DNA of 64,000 nucleotides, from NCBI GenBank assembly GCA_018136815.1, contig CM030937.1, positions 1,104,253 through 1,168,252 of the forward strand, read 5' to 3'. The translations under genes and the position numbers were made by a program. Positions 10,261 through 20,400 of this stretch are shown in pieces. This DNA comes from Isochrysis galbana (lineage: Eukaryota > Haptophyta > Isochrysidales > Isochrysidaceae). Numbering within the stretch: position 1 is the stretch's first letter; each line of letters starts with the position of its first letter. The notes under the pieces were generated by a model. That model ran no database searches. It saw only the letters and a program-made list of their open reading frames with translations, and was not told the DNA's origin.

Positions 10261-10462
10261 TATTCTTACCGCACTCGCGGCGAATGGAACCACTACCCAC
10301 TACAAGTAGCACGTAGCATACTCTCTACACCCCCATTCCCCCAGCCCTTCTCCCCCCGCCATCAGGCGGCTCCCCCCGTACACTACTAGGGGGATTGGGG
10401 TGGAGGGCTTAGATATGGTCCGGTGGCCCGCGCCCGCCCCCGGTGATCTTTCCCCCCCTTCC
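10261..10462. repeat. Interspersed repeat, copy also at 15636-16310
   Basis: From TATTCTTACCGCACTCGCGGCG through GTAGCACGTAGCATACT, GCCATCAGGCGGCTCCCCCC and GGGCTTAGATAT to GGTGATCTTTCCC it matches 15636-16310 apart from an insertion there. This copy is the empty-site reference for the MITE at 15713-16165. A partial copy of the middle portion occurs inverted near 18440-18600. Confidence 0.75.
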
Positions 10463-10463
10463 T

Positions 10464-12446
10464 CAACTAAGTTTATACTTGGTTCACTCATGGCGGGGCA
10501 CGAGCCCCCCTCTCTCTCCACTCCTCCCCTGCCATGGGGGAAGAACCACCCGCTCTCCTGGCACGCCTGATGGCCTGCCAGGAGCACACTGCCCTGCTGA
10601 CCCATCCCTCTCCCCACAGGCACGCCTGATTCGCCCGCCCTGGCCTGTCGTGGCCAGCCCATCCCTCTGACCAGCCCCTCCTCCCCCTGGGCCCCCCTGA
10701 TCAGGACCCCCCAACCAGCTCCAGTCGTAGGCCGGTCACTCACGCATTTTAACAACTATTTTCCATCCCTCCTGGGTGTCCAAGGATTCCCCAGGGACCC
10801 CCCTTACCTGCCCCCCCTCCCCCCCCCCCCCCGCGAACCCCCTCTACCCCACGAAAATCCATGGCGTCGGTGAGTGACTCTCCCGCCTTGTCCGGCCCAT
10901 GGAGGTCTATTTTGGGAGAATGGGAGGGTTGCGCGCGTGAGGGAATCAAAGCAGTGAATGTCGGGCGAATCCCCATAAGAAACGCGGAGGTTCCGCGTCG
11001 GCCGATCGCCGGCTGTCGGCCTCGCAATGGCTGCCAGCTGGTGAGGAGCCCAAGCTCAAGCGCCTCGCGAGGGATGTGGGAGGTCCCTGGTGGGTCGCAC
11101 GCTCGATCTCGAGGGTGGTCGACCGATTCGCCCAGGACAGCTCACTCCTCGGCTACCTTCGCGAAGAGGCGGACTTGGCAACAGCGGCTGGTGGCAAGCT
11201 ACGGAGCGCGATCTTGGCCGGCTTTAGCTCCCCGCACATAATGGCCGCGGTGCGCGCTCTTGCCATCATCTCTGACGCCTGGGTGTGGCCTACTCTCACT
11301 GCCGTGAAGCCGGGGGATGACAAGCACATCCTCGACGTGCTGCCCATCGTTTGTTTGGCCCGAGTCCGAGTCCCGAGTCGCTTCGATGGCTCCGAGAGGC
11401 GGCCACCGATCCGTCCGCGGTGATTGAGGGAACGATGCGCCTCGACACTTTCCTCGAGGCCAAGGGCCAGCGCGTGCTCCCGCGCTCGGCGCCGTCAATG
11501 AAGACTCGAGGCGGTCGGGCGGCCATAGACATGCAGAGAATCCGGTCGTCGCTCGCCGCCGATCCGGAGTCTTGACGGTTGGTTTGCGAGATGCTTACGG
11601 CCGCCTTCACCGCGATGATCCCTGCGTTGGAGAACCACGCCGCTGAGTTCGTGTTTGGCGGCAAGTTCTCGGCCGAAAAGGTGACGCCAGCGATGCGGAA
11701 GCTCTTGGACGGCTGTCCCACGACGAGTACTGGCGTCGAGACTCTCTTTGCGGCAGTCAAGCGACGCGCACAGCGCGAAGGTGTGTCTCGCCACGACACG
11801 CGTGTGGGCGCGGTCGCAGGCGGCGGGCGCGATTGGCGTGGCTGTGAGGGCGGCATACCGCACTTTGGTGCTCGTAGCGGCATCCATATGGTATCACCGC
11901 CCTCTGCACCGCCAAATCCGCCCTCGCCGCCGCGCGCGGACCCCGTCACCACTGCACCCGTGCCCAAGCCTTCCCAAGTATCTTCACCCGCTACCCAAGT
12001 TGATAGGCCGCCTACGGACGCGTGGGTTGCCAAGGATGGAGTCTCAGGAGCCTTACCCGGATCCTGGGAACAGTCCATCTCCACAGGCCCCTGGAGGCTC
12101 CCGGAGGCCAGCTCAGGGCGGCAGAGGAGGCTGGGGCTGGGCCATGGCCTCCCCTGCCTCTCCCTCGCTGGCGCTCCCGAGCCTCTGGGGCCCCCACGCT
12201 GCACCTGTCTGCCTGTCGACCAGGGGGGGAGGGGGGGTTGGAGCGATGGGCTGGCCACGACTGGCCAGGATGCGCGAGGCAGGCGATACTGCCAGTGAGA
12301 GAATGAGTCTGCAGGGCAGTGGGCTCCTGGCAAGCCATCAGGCATGCCAGGAGCATGAGTGGTTCCTCCCCCATGGCAGGGGAGGAGTGGAGAGAGGGGG
12401 GGGGCTCGTGCCCCCCCATGGGCGAACCAAGTATAAACTTAGTTGA
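10464..12446. mobile_element. DNA transposon remnant with long terminal inverted repeats
   Basis: The left arm (10464-about 10690) reads CAACTAAGTTTATACTTGGTTC, a CCATGG-rich block, TCTCTCCACTCCTCCCCTGC and GGCCAGCCCATC. The right arm (about 12225-12446) is its reverse complement at roughly 80% by eye. The interior, plus strand about 11040-11850, encodes fragments such as ALAIISDAWVWPTLTAVKP and TTSTGVETLFAAVKRRAQ, which look like a decayed transposase; no DDE triad can be assigned. The segment 11890-12085 recurs inverted at 24150-24365. A further diverged copy of the right arm lies at 44280-44370. Superfamily not assigned. Confidence 0.65.
11010..11890 (+). pseudogene. Decayed transposase-like coding region
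   Basis: Coding-like pieces fall in changing plus-strand frames: WWVARSISRVVDRFAQD to DDKHILDVLPIVCLARV (to about 11372), then EGTMRLDTFLEAKGQRVLP, ALENHAAEFVFGGKFSAEKV and a final TTSTGVETLFAAVKRRAQ. The order and the Thr-Ser-Thr-Gly-Val-Glu-x-Leu-Phe block suggest one former protein broken by several frame changes. It sits between long inverted repeats, so a transposase is the simplest reading. I cannot name its family. Confidence 0.45.
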
Positions 12447-12455
12447 CTAAGTACT

Positions 12456-13246
12456 AGTATAAACTTAGTGCTGGAATAGTGACGTTTTTAGCTACGTCTT
12501 CCGTCAAACTGAGTCGCGACCAATAAAAATTGAAAATTGATGAATAGTAGTAGTAATAATAATCAGTAGTATTAGTAATTAAAATATAGCACTTGGCGTG
12601 CAGCACAAAATTGGCGCTCGCGGCACGGACGGCTGTGCGTAGCGGCATACACAAGCACGCCAAGCACGATGTGCACACAATGGGCTAGAGCCCGTCTTAG
12701 AAGAGGTAGTCCTGACTTGCGAGCTAGCAAGTTGCGACCACCGAATGCAGCACATCTAGAAGACAACCTCACAAACACGGCATGCACTCGAGGATGGCCT
12801 GATCCACAGTGTGTATCAGGCATGCGTGGTTTGACTGGATGAGCCCTTGTTTCAGGAGTCCGCAGCGGGTTGTTCCCACTCAATGTTGGAGCTCAGAGGA
12901 TGGGCGAGTCACCAAGCAAAGGTAGTGCTCTGACGCCGCGGGAGCACTACTTCATCGGCTCATGTGAGAGAAGACTTCCACATCTTCCAGGAGTCTATTC
13001 TCGACGTACACGCAATGCATCCCTAGGGTTGGCACGTCCATCGCACGCCCAATCTCTCTCAACACAAGTCATCTTGAGCCGAATCCCACTTGACGCACCG
13101 TTTCGTTGCACGCAACGATAACCAAGAAGACGGACCAATGCCAAGGCCGAGGAAGGAAACGGAGGCTCAAGCCTGCTCAACTTTCCTCTGATCCTAGAAC
13201 TGAGTTGACCATCTGGGTCTAAGCGAATGTAGAGCCAGCCGCCCGC
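12456..13246. other. Intergenic, no supported gene
   Basis: The 3' flank of the Cys/Pro-rich gene. An AT-rich patch at 12540-12590 has ATT/AGT repeats. CTTCCGTCAAACTGAGTCGCG at about 12500 resembles the ends of TIR elements A and B and may be a solo terminal fragment. Confidence 0.4.
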
Positions 13247-14839
13247 TCATTCGTAGTCGGATCTCCGCTTGTGCTTCTTCTTCTTCTTACTCTTCTTCGG
13301 CGGCTCCTCATACTCTTCCTCCTCCTCATCGTAGTACGCTTCCTCGTCGTAGTATTCATCGTCCATCTCATCAAGCTCATCGGGCTCATCAATAAGGTCA
13401 TGGTCCCGGCCACCTGCAAAAGGGAGCCATGCGTATTCCAGGAGTGAGGAACAAGTTGGTGTACGCAACAGGGTGCAGCCCATGCGCATGCGTGGAGAGT
13501 AGCGCTTACCTTGACGCAGCAGTACAATCATGGCACCCACGCAGACGATACCGGCAACAGCAACTATCCCAAGGATGACCATCGTCATGGTGGGCGATAT
13601 GAAGGTCTCGTTGGGCAGTGCAAATGTGGACATGTCGGGCCCGAACGTGCCTTCAGCCGACTTTACAGTCGCGCCTCCAATCACCACCGGTGGCGGCGGG
13701 GGGGGGCTTTTCGCGGGCGGAGGCGGGGGCGGAGCTAGTGGCGCGTTTGGCGGGGGAAAGGGAGTGCAACCCATGTCGCGGTGTTCCTCACGCCCGTGGA
13801 AGGCCCAGTGCTCCAAGATCTTCTCCCAATCACACCTGCGAACGTCTCCCCCACAATATCCGTTTAGGATATCAGGGTAGCGGTTCACATAGCACATCGT
13901 GTCCGCGGCCTGACAACCGATGACAAGATTGCTCGGGTAGCCATGGAAAGCCCAATGTTTTAGGATCTTCTCCCATGCGCAGCGCTCAAACTTGTTGCCG
14001 CAGTAGCCCTCGAAGAGATTGGGGTAGCGCAAGATGTAGCAACGCACCGAGTCGGTGTCACAGCCAAGCTCACGACCCTCGCGAGCTCCGGCTTCCTGCC
14101 AGTGGCTCTGGATCGCCTCCCACTTGCACTTCTCGATGGCGCCATTGCAGTAGCCTTGCAATATGTCTGGGTAGCGTTGCGCATAGCAATACCACTTCTC
14201 ATCGATGACGGGCGGAGGCGGGGGTGGCGGCGGTGGGTGTACCACCTTCGGCGGCGATGGCGGCGACGGCGGAGGGCTCGGGTTTGTGATGGCAGCCAGG
14301 GCGGGCGACTTTTTCTTGGGGCAAAATGTGCACTTTTTGCACGAGCACCGTTTGCAATGGTCACGTGAGGTGCTTTCCTTACACCAATTCTCACAGCCCT
14401 CAACTCCGATGTCATGTTGGTCGACAGGGGTACACTTGTCAGCCGTGCCGCACTGCGCGCAGCCCATACAGCGGGCATCAGTGCACTGCCCGCCGTAGAT
14501 GCCGTTCCCTTCCCTGCACCATGCGCCACACGACTTGTATGATTCCGTTGGGCAGAAGGCGCATTCCCGGCAGTTCTCATTGTCGCAGTGGGACTGGAAG
14601 TGGTGTGGATTGCACCAATTGGCGCAGATATTGCCGGCAGTGGAGCCAGTACCTTTGACAGGCGTTGTGAGCAAGCTCACCGGGTTAGGCGCGCTCTTCA
14701 TATTGAGGCACATCTCGCAGCCTCCGCATGCGCTCGGGTCCTTTTGACAGTTTGCAGCCTCCCAGTGGCAGTAGCTCGCGCAGGCGGCGGCGTGGGCGGC
14801 GGCGGCATTGACAAGGAAGAGCCCAAAGACCTGCCTCAT
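13247..14839 (-). CDS. Secreted/membrane Cys-rich, Pro-rich protein with triple RYPDI repeat
   Basis: Two exons, 13510-14839 and 13247-13413, separated by a 96-nt intron (GTAAGC donor, TTGCAG acceptor) that is itself in frame; 498 residues. It has a signal peptide (1 to about 18), a Cys-rich region (20-173) with repeated WC/CxxC spacing, a Pro-rich linker, and three tandem units of about 48 residues (216-260, 266-309, 315-358) of the form CY-x3-RYP(D/N)(I/L)-x2-GYC-x5-C-x-WE-x-I-x2-HW-x5-G. A second Pro-rich linker, one membrane helix (about 419-441), a Glu/Asp/Tyr-rich stretch and a Lys-rich cytoplasmic tail follow. The layout suggests a cell-surface or extracellular-matrix protein anchored once. 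I do not recognise the family. The 5' flank is purine-rich on the plus strand (14870-15130). Confidence 0.75.
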   Translation of the reverse strand: MRQVFGLFLVNAAAAHAAACASYCHWEAANCQKDPSACGGCEMCLNMKSAPNPVSLLTTPVKGTGSTAGNICANWCNPHHFQSHCDNENCRECAFCPTESYKSCGAWCREGNGIYGGQCTDARCMGCAQCGTADKCTPVDQHDIGVEGCENWCKESTSRDHCKRCSCKKCTFCPKKKSPALAAITNPSPPPSPPSPPKVVHPPPPPPPPPVIDEKWYCYAQRYPDILQGYCNGAIEKCKWEAIQSHWQEAGAREGRELGCDTDSVRCYILRYPNLFEGYCGNKFERCAWEKILKHWAFHGYPSNLVIGCQAADTMCYVNRYPDILNGYCGGDVRRCDWEKILEHWAFHGREEHRDMGCTPFPPPNAPLAPPPPPPAKSPPPPPPVVIGGATVKSAEGTFGPDMSTFALPNETFISPTMTMVILGIVAVAGIVCVGAMIVLLRQGKRYSPRMRMGCTLLRTPTCSSLLEYAWLPFAGGRDHDLIDEPDELDEMDDEYYDEEAYYDEEEEEYEEPPKKSKKKKKHKRRSDYE

Positions 14840-15635
14840 CTGAGCCGTCGCACTTCGCCGCCTCCGGGTGGGGAAGACGGGGGGTGGGGGTGAGGGAGAA
14901 AAGGGTGGATCGAGAAACGAGGGTGGGAGGAAGCGGGGTGGGCGGGCGAGGAGAAGTGAGTGGGGAGCGGGAAGCGGGAGCGAGAGGCCGCAGCGCCCGC
15001 CGCGCGCCCTTGGGGCTCCTTCTCTCCCCTGCCGGAGGGGGCGGGGAGGGGGGGCGGGCGGGCACACCCAGTGGGAAGGGAGGGGGGGGGGGGGGAGGAG
15101 GGGAGAGAGAGAGAGGGAGAGAGAGGGGCAGTGGGAGTGGGGGGGGAGGGACGCCGGTGGCCTTGCTGGATGGAATCAACAAGCTGGCCCTCAGAAGACA
15201 GGATTGAATAGAGTAAAGAGCAGATAAAATGAACGCCGCCGTCCGCTGCTTGTCGCCCCCTTGCTCAAGCTTCCGTGTGTGCGCTCTCTAAGGGGTAACT
15301 GGAGCCTGGTGTGGCCTAGACTAATTATATTGTGCTGGTGCCGACTACCGCTCCACCCTTAGAAGCAAGGGAGGCGCAAGGGGATGGTGGCGGGTAAGCT
15401 TGAGCGCTTGTGTGTGGGTATGTGTGTTAGCGTGGGGCTAGCGGCGCGCGGCGGCGAGAGAAGAGGGGCGGGGAGCGACGTCCCTCCCCGCGGGGGGGGG
15501 GGGGGGCTGCCTCCCTCCTTCTCTTTCCTCCGGTCTCCGGTCTTCGCCATTCGCGCGCCGCGCACCTGCACCCGCTGCTCCGTTGGCGTTCACCTACGCA
15601 AACTAAAGTTCGCTGTCTATGAAAAAAAACTTGAT
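14840..15635. other. Upstream region with purine/G tract
   Basis: 14870-15130 is a G/GA-rich tract directly 5' of the preceding minus-strand gene, with G runs at 15080 and 15495. Otherwise no gene is supported. Confidence 0.5.
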
Positions 15636-16310
15636 ATTATTCTTACCGCACTCGCGGCGCATGGAATCACTACCTACTACACGTAGCACGTAGCATACTT
15701 TCTCTACGACACCGTACATGTGAAAAACAGTCGACAAGCCCAAGGAAAACAGTAAAAACAGCTGTTTTTGGGTTGTACAGAAAAACAGCCGAAAACAGCC
15801 CGAAAAACATGCCGCAAGTGTTTACGTGTTTACGTTAGAAAATGGTGTTTACGTTAGAAAATGATATTATAAAATTTTGCGCGCGGGGGGTGGGCGGGGA
15901 GGGGGGGGGGGTAGATAGAGGCGTCCGCACTTGCCACCATAGCCATAACCATAACCATATCATCCATGTACACACATACTCCTAGCGAGCAGCGGCGAGC
16001 ATTGAGCATTGAGCATTGCGAGCTGCGAGTTGCAGACACACCGGCGCGCCGGCGCAGCTGGCTCCAAGGTTAGGGCCCAGGCCCAGGCCCAGGCTCAGAA
16101 AAACGGTGAAAAATACTGTTTTTGGTCTTCATAGAAAAACAGGTTTACTGTTTTTCACATGTAGGTACGACACCCCCACTCCCCCGGCTCTTCCCCCCCC
16201 GCCATCCGGCGGCTCCCCCCGTGCACTACTAGCTAGGGGGGTTGGGGTGAAGGGCTTAGATATAGTCTGGTGCCCCCCCCCCCCCCGGTGATCCGTCCCC
16301 CCCCCCCCCC
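15636..16310. repeat. Interspersed repeat interrupted by a MITE
   Basis: 15636-15712 and 16166-16310 together match the continuous repeat at 10261-10462. The interruption is exactly the element 15713-16165 plus one copy of its target duplication. Confidence 0.85.
15713..16165. mobile_element. hAT-like MITE, 453 bp, with 8-bp target duplication
   Basis: The 8-bp direct repeat TACGACAC lies at 15705-15712 and 16166-16173. The terminal inverted repeat is about 19 bp with one mismatch: left CGTACATGTGAAAAACAGT, right complement CCTACATGTGAAAAACAGT. There is no coding capacity. Subterminal AAAACAG motifs repeat at both ends. An 8-bp duplication with short TIRs is the hAT hallmark. The empty site is represented by the repeat copy at 10261-10462. 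Confidence 0.85.
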
Positions 16311-17910
16311 CTCCTCCTGCGTCTACCGTAGCGTAGGGCGTAGGGCGGTCAAACAGGTTTTTTTATTTGGGGTAAGAAGTAAGAAAATGACCATCTCAGG
16401 GTTGAAAAAATTTGAGGATTTTTTTCGGTAGAAAGTTCCCAATACACCCAACAAGCACATATCCGGGGCCCATTAGGACCAGGACCCCCCCTTGGGCCCC
16501 CACGACCACAACTTGTCCACAACAAAACGTAACCAAATACTAATACAAAAAAGACGCTAAAGCTAAAGTCGCAAAGGGCAAAGGGCCGAAAAGCTGAACT
16601 TCAAATCGAGATACGTGTAAACATTGGCCGGCATGTACGCCTAAGCGATGGTCGTGACCACTGCTAGAGACACCTACTTGGATGCTCCTCACTCACTCGC
16701 TCACTCGCTCTCAGCTAGAATGACGGATTGGAGGTTACGAATGGGACTGAGGGAATCGGAAGGTACGGAAGGTAGGCGGCGGAAGGCACGGTGTTTTGGG
16801 GATTGGCGGGTTGGACGGGCTGGTCCACCTCAATGGCGGGAGGATGGATGGCGGGCAGTGGCGAGGGCGAGCGGGACGACGACGGAGCGGACATAGCGGT
16901 AGCGAGTGCGAGTGGGCGAGTGGGTTGGTTTGAGTGGTGTTGTAAGATTGCTTGTTACGAAGGAAGCGAGAAGCGAGGACGAGGACGAGGGAGCGAGGAG
17001 CGACTAGGGCGACGAGCGTGGGCGACAGAGGCCGACAGGATACCAACCCGACTAGTCCGACAACAATCCAAGACACGCACACTCAACTTTCACCTAACAT
17101 CTCCCTACACTAACGTATCCTTCCCCACTTGGGCGGGGAAGACACACAAGGAAGGAAACAAGGAAGAGAAAGCCGACGAGAGAGCGACGATGCGACGGAA
17201 GAGCCGACAGCGAACGGCGGTTACAGCGAACGAATAGCAGGTAGAAAGTAAGGAGGGAATCTACGTGCGTACAACGTAAGGGGCGAGAGGGTAGGCGTCG
17301 CGCTGGGGAAAAAGTCCTCAGCGACGAACACCTACGACGAGAGCGAGAGCAGGCGCGGGGGAACGACAGCAAGGAGGGACCAAAGAGAGAGCAAGGCCCA
17401 AGGTGCAAAGGAGCGAAACAGGGGCGAGACAGGCCACAAAGGGGCGCGACGGCAAGGAGCGAAGGGCGAATTTTACGAATGAAGAGTCCCACAAGTTACG
17501 AGTAAAACTCCGCGGCGAACAAGAACGATTGAGCATGAAGACGCACGAAGCACGAAGTAGCAGAAGGTCTTAATAAGTCGATCGCGGATGCGACATAGAA
17601 GAGCTATCATCAGAGTATAGCGCCTCCCTCCCCCAAGACGGTCGGTCGGTGCGGCCTAGCTAGGGCTTGCAATGAAAGGGGGTGCGGGTTAAGTGTTCGT
17701 GAGTGTGCGCCATAGATGTGCCAAAAGGTTTAGCGCGGCGGTCATGGTCATGGTGTGGGACCTGGGGCCTCGTCGTGTTACTTACGTGTTAGCTAGTTTA
17801 GTGCTAGTGGCAGTAGAAGTACTAACGTCCAGATAAAACTTATTCGTCAATTTCAATTAGTGCATTCATGTCCAACGACTACGAACAATGGTGCCCTTCT
17901 TCGCTTCTTC
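16311..17910. other. Long intergenic region, no supported gene
   Basis: 16740-17480 is a purine-rich stretch (GCGAG, GGCGA and GAAGG repeats) in which long frames on both strands are low-complexity. 17790-17840 (TAGTGCTAGTGGCAGTAG, ACTAACGTCCAGATAAAA) resembles the end of the family-2 repeat at 18590-18745. I see no domain. Confidence 0.4.
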
Positions 17911-18589
17911 TTAGCCCCCGGTGTGGCGTGGCCCTTCCTCCCTCTTCGCGCCTGATTCCGCGGAGGTGATGCGAGCGCGCAAGATGGCGCGGCTCCGCGT
18001 CAATTTCGAGTCGAGGCATGCCGCCTTGGCTGAAGGCAAAAAGCTGAGGCGGAGATGCGAGCGCAGGTGCAAGTGCAGGTGCGAAGCCGCAGGCGGAAGA
18101 TGGAGGAGGTGGCGGTGGCCAGACTGTGGGGCGCCAAGCAGCTGTAGTAGCCTATCCCCAATGTTTATGAGAGTGAGTGTGAGTGCCATTACTTGTTCCT
18201 AGACAATTAACAATCGCATTGATTGACAAATACAACTTTGGCAATGACAATGTAGTTGTTTGCTGTTTATGGCCTCCGGCTGGGGTTTATGATCTCCGGC
18301 TGAGGTTCGTTTGGCCTCCATGAGCCTCTAGGGTCGCTAGAGGCTAGAGGGCAGCTGCACGCCTGCCGCAGGCGCGCCATCGCGCGTGCCGCAGGAGACA
18401 GGAGAGGGGAGAGATAGCGCGGAGAAGGAGAGAGAGCTCCGCCCACCGAAAAATAGGTAAGTCCCGCACCTGTTTACAGGATACGCCATAAGTTGGGGCT
18501 GATGACGCCGCCAGCCCGGTAGACGCAGGAGGAAGGGGGGAACGGATCACCGGCGGGGGGAGGGGGCACCGGACCATATCTAAGGGGTC
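17911..18589. other. Intergenic, no supported gene
   Basis: Overlapping frames of about 90 codons on both strands at 17911-18202 show no recognisable family. 18440-18600 contains an inverted, diverged part of the 10261 repeat (GGGGGAGGGGGCACCGGACC, ATATCTAAGG). Confidence 0.35.
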
Positions 18590-18745
18590 TGCAAGGGGGG
18601 AGATTTGAAGGTGTGCATAGGCTATGTATCAGTGATTAGTGGTAGTGGTCAATGGCATCAGCGCGCGTCAAGGCGTACGGGCAGGTGCGCTGAGCGCTGA
18701 GGGGTGTCGTGATAGTACCGGGCTAGTGGGAGTAGTGGTACTAAC
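18590..18745 (+). repeat. Family-2 interspersed repeat, inverted copy at 53520-53690
   Basis: GCGTCAAGGCGTACGGGCAG, GTGCGCTGAGCG, GGGTGTCGTGATAGTACCGG, and GTGGTACTAACGCTCAG match the reverse complement of 53520-53690. The end reads ACGCTCAG here and, in the other copy, ACGCTCAGATGTTTTTT, close to the LINE terminus CTTCAGATGTTTTTT. Confidence 0.8.
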
Positions 18746-18860
18746 GCTCAGTTATTTTATTAATCTTCCCTTTGCTCCGCCTTGTTCCCTCCCCCCCTCT
18801 TTCGTCGTCCTTTGTCTTTGGTTTCGGGGGTCTGGCCCAGGTGCGCTACCATGTGTGTGT
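18746..18860 (-). repeat. LINE 3'-UTR fragment, minus orientation
   Basis: CTTCCCTTTGCTCCGCC to TTTCGGGGGTCTGGCCCAGGTGCGCTACC corresponds to the pyrimidine-rich 3' untranslated region seen at 54650-54735. It lacks the CATCTGAAG terminus, which is replaced by the end of the family-2 repeat. Confidence 0.6.
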
Positions 18861-18990
18861 ATGTGTACTGTATGTTGCCCGCCGCGAGTTCACATAACGT
18901 TTTTCATCACTTTTGAAATTCTAGAGTGATTGAACGACCACAAAGAAGGGTTTGCATTGGGCTCTTCCTCTTCCAATCTGGCAGACACAA

Positions 18991-20076
18991 TCATGTCCTA
19001 CCGTTCATCTCCGCGCGTACTGCCATCAGGGCTTTGCCAAGCTGATTCTGTCCCGTGGACACACCGCCTGCGGCTTGAATGCCCAGGAAGGGGTTCACGT
19101 CGATACATGCGATGAGCTTATCGCCCGTGCTCAAAAGGTGGTCACACAAACCTGACCTGGATGCCGCCTCGGAGGAGTACTGGGCTCGCACAGCATCCAG
19201 AATGGCGGCCTTCCGCTCTTCGGAAGGCAACTCAACGACGGTCTCGGCGTTGATGTAAGCGTCAAGGGTGGGGTAATGTGTGCCGCCTAGCTCAAAGGGC
19301 GCCAGCGTGCATCGCATTGCAAGCGAGAGCTCGTCATTGGCACAAACGTTGTAGAAGGCATGCACTGTCGGTGATTCGAGGTCAATATGCCCCTTCAGTA
19401 ATTCGTCACCCTCCCCCAACACAATTTCCACCTGCTCGCATTCGTACGTGAAATCGTCATCGTGCTCGACCTCTTCACAGTGTGCTTGGAACGCCGCATT
19501 GTCTGCGACTATAGCGCCACAGCCTCCGCATTTTAGGCGCTTTACGCGCTTCTCTTTCCGCCGCCGCTCCATCTCCGCGTTGTGCTCTTTCGCAATCTCG
19601 ACCGCCCTCGCCGCAAGGCTATCGAAGCCTACATCGCGTGAGAACTTGCGCACCTCTTGTTGACTGCCGTCACTCCCGAAGCCGACGAGAGGGTCATAAT
19701 GCTGGCCAGTGTACAAAATGAAGATCCTGCTAGTCGGTTCGCCTGCAGAGTACGTTGTGCTGCGGCATGTCTCACACGAGGTGAGGACGATCTCTACATC
19801 GTAGTGCTCCGCGAGCATCAGGACCTCAGGCTCTCCTCCCCAGTGTGATTCGACACGTATCCATGCGCCATAGCTCTCAACAGTCTCGTGGCCGAGCATG
19901 AGCGCGCGTGTGCTCGGGTCTGGATCAGCCAGGACCATCTGAGCGCACGTGGCGCGGAGGCGGCGTGCCGCGGCGCGCAGGTCGAGCTCGCTCGCCAGCC
20001 CCTCGCATAGGTAGGCGCACGTGGTGAAGAGGCAATTGTTGTCAGCGGCCACATGCCGGCGGCAAAGTGACGACAT
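18991..20076 (-). CDS. OTU deubiquitinase-zinc finger-NADAR fusion
   Basis: Single exon, 361 residues. Residues 1-132 form an OTU cysteine protease of the OTU1/YOD1 type: RRHVAADNNCLF (D12, catalytic C15), SHWGGEPEVLMLAEHYDVEI and LYTGQHYDPL (H126). A basic helix (170-182) leads to a YOD1-like C2H2 finger (C183, C186, H199, H205). Residues 237-358 fit NADAR/YbiA (DUF1768): APFELGGTHYPTLDAYINAE, LLSTGDKLIACID, GQNQLGKALMAVR. NADAR enzymes cleave N-glycosidic ADP-ribose on guanine and related substrates, and OTU1 trims ubiquitin on p97/Cdc48 clients. The canonical NADAR Glu-His pair is Asp-Ala here (LDAYINAE), so catalysis is uncertain. It lacks the N-terminal UBX-like domain of YOD1. It is transcribed divergently from the DUF3119 gene; its 5' flank (20080-20270) is purine-rich on the plus strand, hence pyrimidine-rich on the sense strand. 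Confidence 0.85.
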   Translation of the reverse strand: MSSLCRRHVAADNNCLFTTCAYLCEGLASELDLRAAARRLRATCAQMVLADPDPSTRALMLGHETVESYGAWIRVESHWGGEPEVLMLAEHYDVEIVLTSCETCRSTTYSAGEPTSRIFILYTGQHYDPLVGFGSDGSQQEVRKFSRDVGFDSLAARAVEIAKEHNAEMERRRKEKRVKRLKCGGCGAIVADNAAFQAHCEEVEHDDDFTYECEQVEIVLGEGDELLKGHIDLESPTVHAFYNVCANDELSLAMRCTLAPFELGGTHYPTLDAYINAETVVELPSEERKAAILDAVRAQYSSEAASRSGLCDHLLSTGDKLIACIDVNPFLGIQAAGGVSTGQNQLGKALMAVRAEMNGRT

Positions 20077-20400
20077 TGCCTCGGCTGGGAAGGGAAGGGG
20101 GAAGAAGGGAGTGTGTGGAAGCTAGAGACGGCAGAGAGAGAGGGGGGAGATGACATGAGGAGAGAGAGAAGAGGGATGACGGTGAGGAACACAGAGAGGG
20201 GAGGAGATGAGAGAGAGACGTACTCAGGAGAGAATGAATGAGGAGATGAGGAGGAGACGGGACGACAAAGGAGATGGAGGGTGGAAAAGGGAAAAGGTAC
20301 TACTCGTGCTTTTCTGACTCATAATAGGAAGTATGAAACATTTTTGAAAAGAGGGAGAAGCGAAAGATCCTGGCAAGCTCATACACCAGTGCTAAGTGAA

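Noticed and set aside
16648-17536. Several 70-150 codon frames on both strands
   Set aside because: Purine-rich repeated sequence, frames overlap on opposite strands, no motif and no splice logic.
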